5,357 nt of DNA from Candidatus Hydrogenedentota bacterium (lineage in GTDB: Bacteria; Hydrogenedentota; Hydrogenedentia; Hydrogenedentales; SLHB01), in NCBI GenBank assembly GCA_003557825.1, contig PWNM01000292.1, positions 1-5,357 of the forward strand, in the 5' to 3' direction. Positions 1 to 5,057 of the stretch are shown piece after piece. Made by a program: the position numbers and the translations under genes. Each line of letters opens with the position of its first letter. Within the stretch, counting starts at the first letter, position 1. Below the pieces are notes generated by a model. That model did not search any database, had not been told where the DNA came from, and saw nothing but the letters and a program-made list of their open reading frames with translations.

Positions 1-326
1 GCGACGACGATTATGAAGATGTGGCAGATCGACCGATATCGTCGCGTATTCGAGGTCGGGTTACCAGCCTGAGCGCCGGAGGACTGGCTGTCGAAACGTC
101 GCAACCCTTGTCGTCCCAGTCGATTATGCGTATCGCCCTTACGTTGCACGAAGGCGAGCCCGTCACGGCCAATGCCCGCGTCGTAGGCGTCTCTCCTTTG
201 TCGGCGGGACGGCATCTCATTCGCGGAGCCTTTGTCGGCATGGACGACGAGGACTGCGACCGAATCGAAAAATACGTGTGGTGGCGACAGCAACCCAAGC
301 CGAATCCCGACGATGCCTCCCGTTAG
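1..326 (+). CDS. PilZ-domain protein, 3' part (5' end outside window)
   Basis: The reading frame is open to the left edge (first full codon at 3), so this is the last 107 residues of a longer protein. A GTG at 21 is in frame but has no Shine-Dalgarno sequence, and acidic residues (DDDYED) continue upstream of it, so I treat the gene as truncated by the window. The visible part reads as the beta-barrel of a PilZ domain. It has an SLSAGG segment (nucleotides 63-80) corresponding to the family's [D/N]xSxxG motif, then alternating hydrophobic strands, then an 'ARVVGV...GRHLIRGAFVGM' strand pair and the closing helix 'DEDCDRIEKYVWWRQQ'. PilZ domains typically bind cyclic di-GMP. The arginine-rich RxxxR motif that completes the site would lie left of the window, so binding cannot be judged. 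The first motif position is S rather than D/N, which may weaken binding. The stop overlaps the next gene's start by 14 bp. Confidence 0.75.
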   Translation, partial: DDDYEDVADRPISSRIRGRVTSLSAGGLAVETSQPLSSQSIMRIALTLHEGEPVTANARVVGVSPLSAGRHLIRGAFVGMDDEDCDRIEKYVWWRQQPKPNPDDASR

Positions 327-1092
327 ACCCGGCGAACTGTTCAACGAAGCCTTCCGTGCCGTATGGCGCACGGCGTCCGCTGTCGCGCTCTATTTGGTGA
401 TCATCGCGGTCGGTTCGCTGGCGTTTACGGCCGCCCGAAGCGTTCTGCTCAATGCAGACGACGACCCCAGTCCGAGCGTGGCAGCGACGCTGCTTGCTAT
501 GCTGCTCGATGTGCTCATGGCGACGGCGGGAGCCATTGCGGCCTGCCTGGCCTTTTCCCGCATGGGTCGCGAACTCGACAAACCTTTGTGGAAAGTCGAA
601 GGCGACCTGGAGGCGCTCCGGCGGTTTTTCCTGCCCTGGTTCATCCTTGGCTTGGGCGTTACCACGGTATACCGCGTTTTGATGACAGCGGCCGCTCAGA
701 CCGAAGATCCCTTCATGGCCCTGTTTGGTCTGATGACCTATGTTTTCCTGGCCGCCTTTGTGATTCCCATCGGCGCATGCATCATGTTCCTGGGCCAGTT
801 CTCGTGGTCCACCATGGGCGAGAGTTTGGCGCCCCTGAGCCGGCAGTTTGTTTATGTTGTGGGATTCCTATTGTTTGGTTTTCTTGTGTACATGATGTTG
901 TTTATGCTTGCCATCGGCTTCCCCCACCGTCCGGGATTGGATGCGCCGGAGGCCTGGCTCGCCACGGGCGTCTTTCTCCTGTTGGACCTACTCGGAGCAC
1001 TGAGTGAGTGCGTGGTGTTCGCGGGAATCTGGCTGATCTGCAGGATGGACCGCGATACCGTGCAGGACAGTTCCGATGACTTCGACTTCTGA
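313..1092 (+). CDS. Six-helix integral membrane protein, unknown function
   Basis: This encodes 259 residues from ATG 313. A longer frame opens at ATG 232, but its extra 27 residues are hydrophilic and are the out-of-frame shadow of the PilZ gene. There is no clear Shine-Dalgarno sequence at 313, and the 14-bp overlap with the PilZ gene suggests translational coupling. Six hydrophobic segments are visible at about residues 20-45, 56-82, 105-127, 134-163, 179-203 and 214-243. A basic/acidic cytosolic-type loop (residues 83-104, RMGRELDKPLWKVEGDLEAL) separates helices 2 and 3, and the C-terminal tail is acidic. The N-terminus (RPGELFNEAFRAVWR) resembles the 'GEL..AF....R' opening of poorly characterised multi-helix proteins that include GDPD-associated membrane domains; this is a weak similarity from memory. 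No catalytic or transport motif is recognisable. Its position between a PilZ protein and a pseudopilin-like protein suggests an envelope role, which is inference only. Confidence 0.8.
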   Translation: MPPVRPGELFNEAFRAVWRTASAVALYLVIIAVGSLAFTAARSVLLNADDDPSPSVAATLLAMLLDVLMATAGAIAACLAFSRMGRELDKPLWKVEGDLEALRRFFLPWFILGLGVTTVYRVLMTAAAQTEDPFMALFGLMTYVFLAAFVIPIGACIMFLGQFSWSTMGESLAPLSRQFVYVVGFLLFGFLVYMMLFMLAIGFPHRPGLDAPEAWLATGVFLLLDLLGALSECVVFAGIWLICRMDRDTVQDSSDDFDF

Positions 1093-1630
1093 TCGTTCTA
1101 TGCCATCGATGGTTCGCTATTCGGGCTGGCTCCTGCGCAGCGGCATTTGGGCGCTGTTGGTCAGCGGCGCATTCCTTCTCGTGGCCGTGGGCATAAGCAT
1201 GTGGCGGTCCTCGCAGATGCCCGAGGAAGCCCCTCTCGCCCGAATGTACCGCGCCGAGACCGATCTCACCGCCTTGGGCCGGGCCGTCGAGGCCTTTCAC
1301 CGGGAACACGGAACCTATCCGCCCCCCGGTACGGAAGGGTTGGTCGTGGCCATCGAAACCGTCTCGCGCCATGCCGACTACTACGGCGGCGGTCCCATGC
1401 TCGATCCCTGGGGGCGGCCCTACGTTTATCTCCCCCACACGGCCTATGACGAACTCGAATCCCTTGCCCTGGTGGATGCCGATGGAAGTTACCGTTTTCC
1501 CGAAACGTTTCAACTGTATAGCCGAGGCGCGAGTGGCGAAACGGCAATCGACGATACCATCGTCTTTCGCGATACGGACCGGCCTTGGCGAGATGCATAC
1601 AAAGAATTGCACCATGCTTATGATGACTGA
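1076..1630 (+). CDS. Membrane-anchored GspG-like pseudopilin-domain protein without prepilin leader
   Basis: This encodes 184 residues. The start at ATG 1076 is chosen because AGGA (1064-1067) lies 8 nt upstream; the ATGs at 1100 and 1109 lack such a site. It overlaps the membrane-protein gene by 17 bp. One transmembrane helix spans about residues 22-43. The rest matches the C-terminal globular domain of type II secretion major pseudopilin GspG. There is an amphipathic helix (RAETDLTALGRAVEAFHREHG, about 59-79), YPPPGTEGL (81-89), DPWGRPYVY (110-118), then FQLYSRGASG (145-154) followed by an acidic IDD stretch where GspG binds calcium. Real pseudopilins begin with a short basic leader, a G^F cleavage site and glutamate at +5. 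Here the N-terminus is MTSTSDRSMPSMVRYSGW with no such motif, and the helix carries no E5 equivalent. The protein is therefore probably an uncleaved, inner-membrane-anchored protein with the domain in the periplasm. No other secretion genes lie in the window. Family assignment is good; function is unknown. Confidence 0.8.
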   Translation: MTSTSDRSMPSMVRYSGWLLRSGIWALLVSGAFLLVAVGISMWRSSQMPEEAPLARMYRAETDLTALGRAVEAFHREHGTYPPPGTEGLVVAIETVSRHADYYGGGPMLDPWGRPYVYLPHTAYDELESLALVDADGSYRFPETFQLYSRGASGETAIDDTIVFRDTDRPWRDAYKELHHAYDD

Positions 1631-1642
1631 GCAGAGGATCCG

Positions 1643-2914
1643 ATGCGACTAGAACTGCCCTACGGTACCGACCGTTGCAAAGCCGACCTCGACTGGGGTC
1701 GGCTGCTGGGCGTGCTGGATATCGCCGATGCGCCGGCGCTGGACCTTCCGGAGGCGGCCTTGGCCCAGGCCATCGAGGCTCCCATCGGGCTGGACGGCGA
1801 CCCTTTCGCGCGTTTTCGTCCCGGTCAGACGGTGGCCATTGTTGTTTCCGATTCCTTTCGCAAAACCCGCATCGAGTTGCTCTTGCCCACGCTTCTCGAC
1901 CGGCTCGATCAGGTCGGAATCGCCCCGCAGGACATTTGCTTTGTCTATGCCACGGGCAGCCATCGTCCGCCCACCGACGCCGAACAGGCCGTTATTCTTG
2001 GGCAAGCCGCGTACGACGCCTTTCGCGGGCAGGCCTATGCCCATGACCCCCGCGATACGGCCAATCTGGTCCATATGGGAACCACCTCGCGGGACACGCC
2101 CGTCTGGCTCAACCGCCGTGTGGTCGAGGCGGATCATGTCATCGTCACAGGGGCGGTGGTCATGCACTATTTCGGGGGATTCGGCGGTGGTCGCAAGGCC
2201 ATTCTACCGGGGATCAGCGGGCTGGAGACCATCTCGCACAACCATGCCATGAACCTCGATCCCATCGAGGACCGCATCAATCCCGATGTGCGTATCGGCG
2301 CGTTGGACGGCAATCCCGTGGCCGAAGACATGCTCGAAGGGGCGCGTATGCTCCCCGTGGACCTCTTGGTCAACACCGTGCTTGATCGGCATGGGGCCAT
2401 TGCGGGCGTCTTTGTCGGCGAACTCGAGGCCGCCCACCGCGAGGCCTGCGCCTTTGCCCGTAAACTCTACGCCGTGCCCATTGCCGAACAAGCCGACTTG
2501 GTCATCGCCGCTTCGGGTCCAACACGCAATTTCGTCCAGACCCACAAGGCCCTCTACAACGCCTACCAGGCCGTGAAGCCCGAGGGCCGCATGGTGCTGG
2601 TCGCCCGCTGCGAAGAGGGGCTCGGAGGCGAGCAGTTTCAGAAGTGGCTCCGCCTGGGCAACCGAGCTGCCATCATCGCCGGGCTTCGCCGAGAAAGCGA
2701 AATCAACGGCCAGACGGCCCTGTCAACCATCCAGAAAAGCCCGATTACCGCATTTGTCACGGATTTGTCCGAGGCCGAGGTGACCCTGCTCGGCGGCCGC
2801 AAAGCCCCTTCGTTGGAAGCCGCCCTCGGCGAGGTCCGCGGCGCGCTCGGGCCGGATCCCACCGTCTACGTCATGCCCTCTGCGGCGTATGCGGTACCCA
2901 TGGTAGGAAAATGA
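1643..2914 (+). CDS. LarA-family nickel-dependent 2-hydroxyacid racemase/epimerase homologue
   Basis: This encodes 423 residues, the usual LarA length. ATG 1643 follows GAGG (1634-1637) by 5 nt and lies 12 bp after the preceding gene. LarA enzymes racemise or epimerise 2-hydroxyacids in the cytoplasm through transient hydride transfer to a nickel-pincer nucleotide covalently held by a lysine. The equivalents of the Lactobacillus plantarum LarA residues are all visible with matching spacing: H107 in ATGSHRPPT (H108), H175 in VVMHYFGGF (H174), cofactor lysine K185 in GGGRKAILPG (K184), nickel ligand H201 in SHNHAMN (H200), and Q299/K302 in FVQTHKAL (Q295/K298). The substrate arginine motif DxTRP appears as D70-S-F-R73-K, so R is kept but T and P are changed. 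That suggests a substrate other than lactate; family members are known that act on malate, aryl-lactates and sugar acids. The cofactor synthesis genes larB, larC and larE are not in the window. Family is near certain; substrate is unknown. Confidence 0.93.
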   Translation: MRLELPYGTDRCKADLDWGRLLGVLDIADAPALDLPEAALAQAIEAPIGLDGDPFARFRPGQTVAIVVSDSFRKTRIELLLPTLLDRLDQVGIAPQDICFVYATGSHRPPTDAEQAVILGQAAYDAFRGQAYAHDPRDTANLVHMGTTSRDTPVWLNRRVVEADHVIVTGAVVMHYFGGFGGGRKAILPGISGLETISHNHAMNLDPIEDRINPDVRIGALDGNPVAEDMLEGARMLPVDLLVNTVLDRHGAIAGVFVGELEAAHREACAFARKLYAVPIAEQADLVIAASGPTRNFVQTHKALYNAYQAVKPEGRMVLVARCEEGLGGEQFQKWLRLGNRAAIIAGLRRESEINGQTALSTIQKSPITAFVTDLSEAEVTLLGGRKAPSLEAALGEVRGALGPDPTVYVMPSAAYAVPMVGK

Positions 2915-2945
2915 TGCCATCCCCCGCGGAATCGAACGGGATTTC

Positions 2946-2962
2946 GCCCCTTTGAAGGGGGC
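2946..2962. other. GC-rich hairpin downstream of the larA homologue
   Basis: A five-base stem GCCCC (2946-2950) / GGGGC (2958-2962) encloses a seven-base loop. It lies 31 bp after the larA-homologue stop and before the next promoter. No T-run follows on the + strand, so it is not a standard intrinsic terminator. It could help end the upstream transcript by another route. A second short stem, CCGG-GCAA-CCGG (2965-2976), follows. Pairing is seen in the sequence; a terminator role is a guess. Confidence 0.3.
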
Positions 2963-2979
2963 ATCCGGGCAACCGGTCG

Positions 2980-3009
2980 TTGACTTCGTCACGGGTCATT
3001 TGCTATAAT
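2980..3009 (+). promoter_or_regulatory. Sigma-70-type promoter with extended -10 for yceD-rpmF-plsX
   Basis: The -35 element TTGACT (2980-2985) matches the TTGACA consensus at five of six positions. The -10 element TATAAT (3004-3009) is a perfect match, preceded by TGC (3001-3003), the extended -10 signature. The spacer is 18 bp. The expected transcription start is about 3015-3017, giving a short leader of about 26 nt before the yceD ATG at 3042. The strength of the match suits a constitutive, growth-linked operon encoding a ribosomal protein. Confidence 0.85.
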
Positions 3010-3027
3010 TTTAGCTACGTAATTTGT

Positions 3028-3032
3028 GGAGG
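3028..3032 (+). promoter_or_regulatory. Ribosome binding site of yceD that decides its start
   Basis: GGAGG sits 9 nt before ATG 3042. The frame also contains a TTG at 3024, six codons upstream, but that codon lies directly against this Shine-Dalgarno sequence and within about 10 nt of the predicted transcript 5' end. ATG 3042 is therefore the better start. Confidence 0.75.
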
Positions 3033-3041
3033 CAGCGAAGC

Positions 3042-3620
3042 ATGCATGCACTACAGTTTTCTATAGCATCGCTGTCGGAGGGCTCCATTGCGGTGGACGC
3101 GGTGGTATCCGAGGAGACGGTGCGTCCCGTTAACGCGGCGTCGCTCCAACTCGGTCCCGTTCGTGTGCAAGGGGTCCTGGATGAGCTGGGCGGCGAGGTT
3201 CTTTTCCGAGGGACGGTTTCCGGGGTTTTCCGGAACACCTGCGATCGATGTCTCGACCCCATGGAAGCGCCCTTTTCCGTCGAGGTGACGTGGCTTTTCG
3301 AGGAGGGCGAACTCCCCGAGGCGGAAGGCGGGGTCATCGATATTGATCCAACCGATGACGAGATGCCCCGCATTGGAGCCTTAAGGGGTTCCGAGTTGGA
3401 CTTGGCGCCCTTGGCGTGGGAAGAGATTGTCCTGGTCGTTCCGTCGAAATATCTCTGCGTCGACGACTGCGCGGGCCTCTGTCCGGGGTGCGGGGCGAAC
3501 CTGAACAGGGAACCTTGCGCCTGTCCAAGTGATAAAGTAAAAGAACCAAAGGATAACCAAGGGCTGGCGGGGCTTGCCGATATGTTCCCCGACCTGAAGC
3601 CCGATAAACTGGAGGAATAA
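3042..3620 (+). CDS. yceD: YceD/DUF177 family protein, 23S rRNA accumulation factor
   Basis: This encodes 192 residues, a normal size for the family. DUF177 proteins (E. coli YceD and plastid homologues) are linked to 23S rRNA accumulation and processing, and their gene almost always sits just before rpmF, as here. Diagnostic features are CDRCLDP (Cys67, Cys70) after a beta-rich N-terminal half, DLAPLAWEEIVLVVPSKYLC (about 120-139), and a cysteine cluster ending 'CVDDCAGLCPGCGANLNREPCAC' (Cys139, 143, 147, 150, 159, 161) that probably binds zinc. A lysine-rich linker (about 165-171) leads to a short C-terminal helix, LAGLADMFPDL. The stop is 4 nt before the rpmF start, and the rpmF ribosome binding site lies inside the last codons, so the two are translated together. 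Transcription is probably from the promoter at 2980-3009. Confidence 0.93.
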   Translation: MHALQFSIASLSEGSIAVDAVVSEETVRPVNAASLQLGPVRVQGVLDELGGEVLFRGTVSGVFRNTCDRCLDPMEAPFSVEVTWLFEEGELPEAEGGVIDIDPTDDEMPRIGALRGSELDLAPLAWEEIVLVVPSKYLCVDDCAGLCPGCGANLNREPCACPSDKVKEPKDNQGLAGLADMFPDLKPDKLEE

Positions 3621-3624
3621 ACCC

Positions 3625-3807
3625 GTGCCAGTACCCAAGAGACGAACCGGGAAAACCAAGCGGAATATGCGGCGCTCCCATCATGCCTTGAGCCGTCCCA
3701 ATCTGGTCGAATGCCAGAGCTGCGGCGAATTGATCATTTCGCACCGGGTGTGCCCGAAATGCGGCCATTATAAAGACCGGCTAATCGTCCCTGCTGAATC
3801 CGAATAG
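3625..3807 (+). CDS. rpmF: 50S ribosomal protein L32 (bL32), zinc-ribbon type
   Basis: This encodes 60 residues from a GTG start at 3625, with a strong Shine-Dalgarno GGAGGA (3611-3616) 8 nt upstream. The N-terminus MPVPKRRTGKTKRNMRRSHH is the L32 signature (usually M-A-V-P-K-R-R...), a basic tail that threads into the large subunit's rRNA. Residues 30-46 form a CxxC-x9-CxxC zinc ribbon (Cys30, Cys33, Cys43, Cys46), so this is the zinc-binding (C+) form rather than the zinc-free paralogue some bacteria make under zinc starvation. Length is typical. It lies between yceD and plsX, the conserved arrangement. The only notable points are the GTG start and proline rather than alanine at residue 2. 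Confidence 0.97.
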   Translation: MPVPKRRTGKTKRNMRRSHHALSRPNLVECQSCGELIISHRVCPKCGHYKDRLIVPAESE

Positions 3808-3840
3808 CATCGATACCCCCGGACCCATCTGGAGTAACCG

Positions 3841-4860
3841 ATGCGTATCGCGCTCGATGCTATGGGGTCGGACAACGCGCCCCGTCCTGAGATCGAAGGG
3901 GCGATAGCAGCCTGCAAGCGGTTCGAGGACGCCGAGATCATCCTCGTGGGCGATGCGCCCACCCTCGAGACCGCCCTAGCCGCCTACCCGCCCGAGCCGA
4001 GGCTTTCTGTTCAACACGCCTCGGAAGTGATCACCATGCATGAATCGCCCGTCACGGCGGTTCGGCAGAAGAAGGATTCGAGCCTCCTCGTGGCCATGCG
4101 CATGGTGAAAAACGGCGAGGCCGACGGCATGGTGAGCGCGGGCAATACGGGGGCGGTGCAGGTCGCGGCCCGCATTGTGCTCGGGCCCATTCGCGGCGTG
4201 GCCCGGTCCGCCATTTGTCAGCAATTCCCTTCGCTGGCCGACCGCAACGTCTTGCTCATCGACCTCGGGGCCAACGTCGATTGCAGCGCCCGCCACCTCT
4301 GCGAATTTGCCGAGATGGGCATGGTCTACGCCGAACGCTGTCTCGGGTATTCCAACCCTCGGGTGGGGCTGCTCAACATCGGCGAGGAACAAGCCAAAGG
4401 CAACGACCTGGTCAAAACGGTCCACAGCAACCTCATTGCCGCCAACCATATCAATTTCATCGGCAACGTCGAGCCGGTCCACGTCTTTCGGGGCGAGGTA
4501 GACGTCGTCGTCTGCGACGGTTTCATCGGCAACCTGGTGCTCAAGACCAGCGAAGCCGCCGCCATGTTCATTCGCAAGGGTCTCGAACGGGAAATGAAAG
4601 CCGGGTTGCTTAGCAAGATCGGCGGCCTTTTGTGCATGGGCGCCTTCAAACGGTTCAAAAAACGGGTCGACCCCAACGACACCACCGGCGCGCCGCTCCT
4701 CGGCGTCAACGGCACCGCCATCATCCTCCACGGCAGCACCGAAGCCGACGGCATCACCAACGCCATCGAAGGGGCCATTCGGGCCATCGAGTCCCGGGTC
4801 AACGAACACATCCGCCGCGAGATCGAAAAGCTCCGCGTCACCTCCTCCAACCTCGACTAA
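3841..4860 (+). CDS. plsX: Phosphate acyltransferase PlsX
   Basis: This encodes 339 residues, full length. ATG 3841 follows GGAG (3831-3834) by 6 nt and lies 33 bp after rpmF. PlsX is a peripheral membrane enzyme that converts acyl-ACP plus phosphate to acyl-phosphate, the acyl donor for PlsY in phosphatidic acid synthesis. The family landmarks run in order: IALDAMGSDNAPRPEIEGA (3-21), the MVSAGNTGA loop (97-105), LLIDLGANVDC (138-148), VGLLNIGEEQAKGND (175-189), NFIGNVEP...DVVVCDGFIGNLVLKTSEA (205-239), and a C-terminal GAPLLGVNGTAIILHGST (283-300). The first motif is usually DAMGGD and here reads DAMGSD (Ser10), a mild substitution unlikely to inactivate the enzyme. It is probably co-transcribed with yceD and rpmF. 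No fabH follows, although that is a common next gene. Confidence 0.97.
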   Translation: MRIALDAMGSDNAPRPEIEGAIAACKRFEDAEIILVGDAPTLETALAAYPPEPRLSVQHASEVITMHESPVTAVRQKKDSSLLVAMRMVKNGEADGMVSAGNTGAVQVAARIVLGPIRGVARSAICQQFPSLADRNVLLIDLGANVDCSARHLCEFAEMGMVYAERCLGYSNPRVGLLNIGEEQAKGNDLVKTVHSNLIAANHINFIGNVEPVHVFRGEVDVVVCDGFIGNLVLKTSEAAAMFIRKGLEREMKAGLLSKIGGLLCMGAFKRFKKRVDPNDTTGAPLLGVNGTAIILHGSTEADGITNAIEGAIRAIESRVNEHIRREIEKLRVTSSNLD

Positions 4861-4862
4861 CC

Positions 4863-4887
4863 TTCCCCCTGCGAAGCATTCCCCCTG
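4863..4887. repeat. Direct repeat of TTCCCCCTG, period 16
   Basis: The nine bases TTCCCCCTG occur at 4863-4871 and again at 4879-4887, immediately after the plsX stop codon. The second copy runs into the hairpin at 4884-4903. It could be a protein-binding repeat or chance in a C-rich stretch; only the repeat itself is directly seen. Confidence 0.5.
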
Positions 4888-4903
4888 GCGTAATCCGGCC
4901 AGG
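4884..4903 (+). terminator. Possible terminator hairpin after plsX
   Basis: CCTGGC (4884-4889) and GCCAGG (4898-4903) form a perfect 6-bp stem with an 8-nt loop, 23 bp after the plsX stop. This is where an operon terminator is expected. No T-run follows (CATGATACG), so the call rests on position and the stem only. Confidence 0.35.
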
Positions 4904-5043
4904 CATGATACGCTATCCCAATAGACATGCATTCACAATCCCACTGCCCGGGTCTGTTTCGTCGCCGGCGTTATACATTCCGCCGCCGTGACGTCATACA
5001 GGTAAACGGCACACACAGGGCGCGTCGAGACAGGCCGCCCCAT

Positions 5044-5050
5044 GGGAGGA
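5044..5050 (+). promoter_or_regulatory. Ribosome binding site of the sigma factor gene
   Basis: GGGAGGA lies 7 nt before ATG 5058. Another ATG at 5051 abuts this site and is in a different frame, which does not give the sigma-factor protein. The site therefore fixes the start at 5058. The remaining spacer from the plsX stop to here shows no gene, and I could not find a convincing promoter in it. Confidence 0.8.
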
Positions 5051-5057
5051 ATGAGTC

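Noticed and set aside
232..312. Upstream extension of the six-TM protein to ATG 232.
   Set aside because: The extra 27 residues overlap the PilZ domain coding region in another frame and show no plausible protein features. ATG 313 gives a natural membrane-protein N-terminus.
902..1615. 237-codon open frame on the minus strand.
   Set aside because: It is antisense to the pseudopilin-like gene and the end of the membrane-protein gene, both of which have better coding evidence. It shows no domain.
2926..2950. Similarity to the 5' end of tmRNA (GGATTCGACGGGATTT-like run on the + strand).
   Set aside because: The match is interrupted by single-base differences. A promoter and yceD follow within 60 bp, leaving no room for a tag reading frame or the tmRNA 3' half.
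2901..2990. Minus-strand tRNA, possibly selenocysteine tRNA: a 5-bp stem with 7-nt loop CTTCAAA (anticodon TCA) followed by TTCGATT, a T-loop-like sequence, and CCTACCA.
   Set aside because: The sequences flanking TTCGATT do not form a 5-bp T stem, no matching acceptor stem exists about 33 nt upstream of the anticodon, the long variable arm of tRNA-Sec is missing, and the putative 3' end overlaps the larA-homologue coding sequence. Probably chance, or at most a decayed remnant.
3808..3840. Possible separate promoter or terminator between rpmF and plsX.
   Set aside because: The 33-bp gap contains only the plsX ribosome binding site; no hairpin or promoter elements are visible.
3976..4932. 318-codon open frame on the minus strand.
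   Set aside because: It lies antisense across plsX, whose identity is certain. The translation is a low-complexity, G/D/V-rich antisense product typical of GC-rich genes, with no recognisable domain.
4972..4977. TATACA as a -10 box for the sigma factor gene.
   Set aside because: It matches the consensus at only four of six positions and has no acceptable -35 element 16-18 bp upstream.
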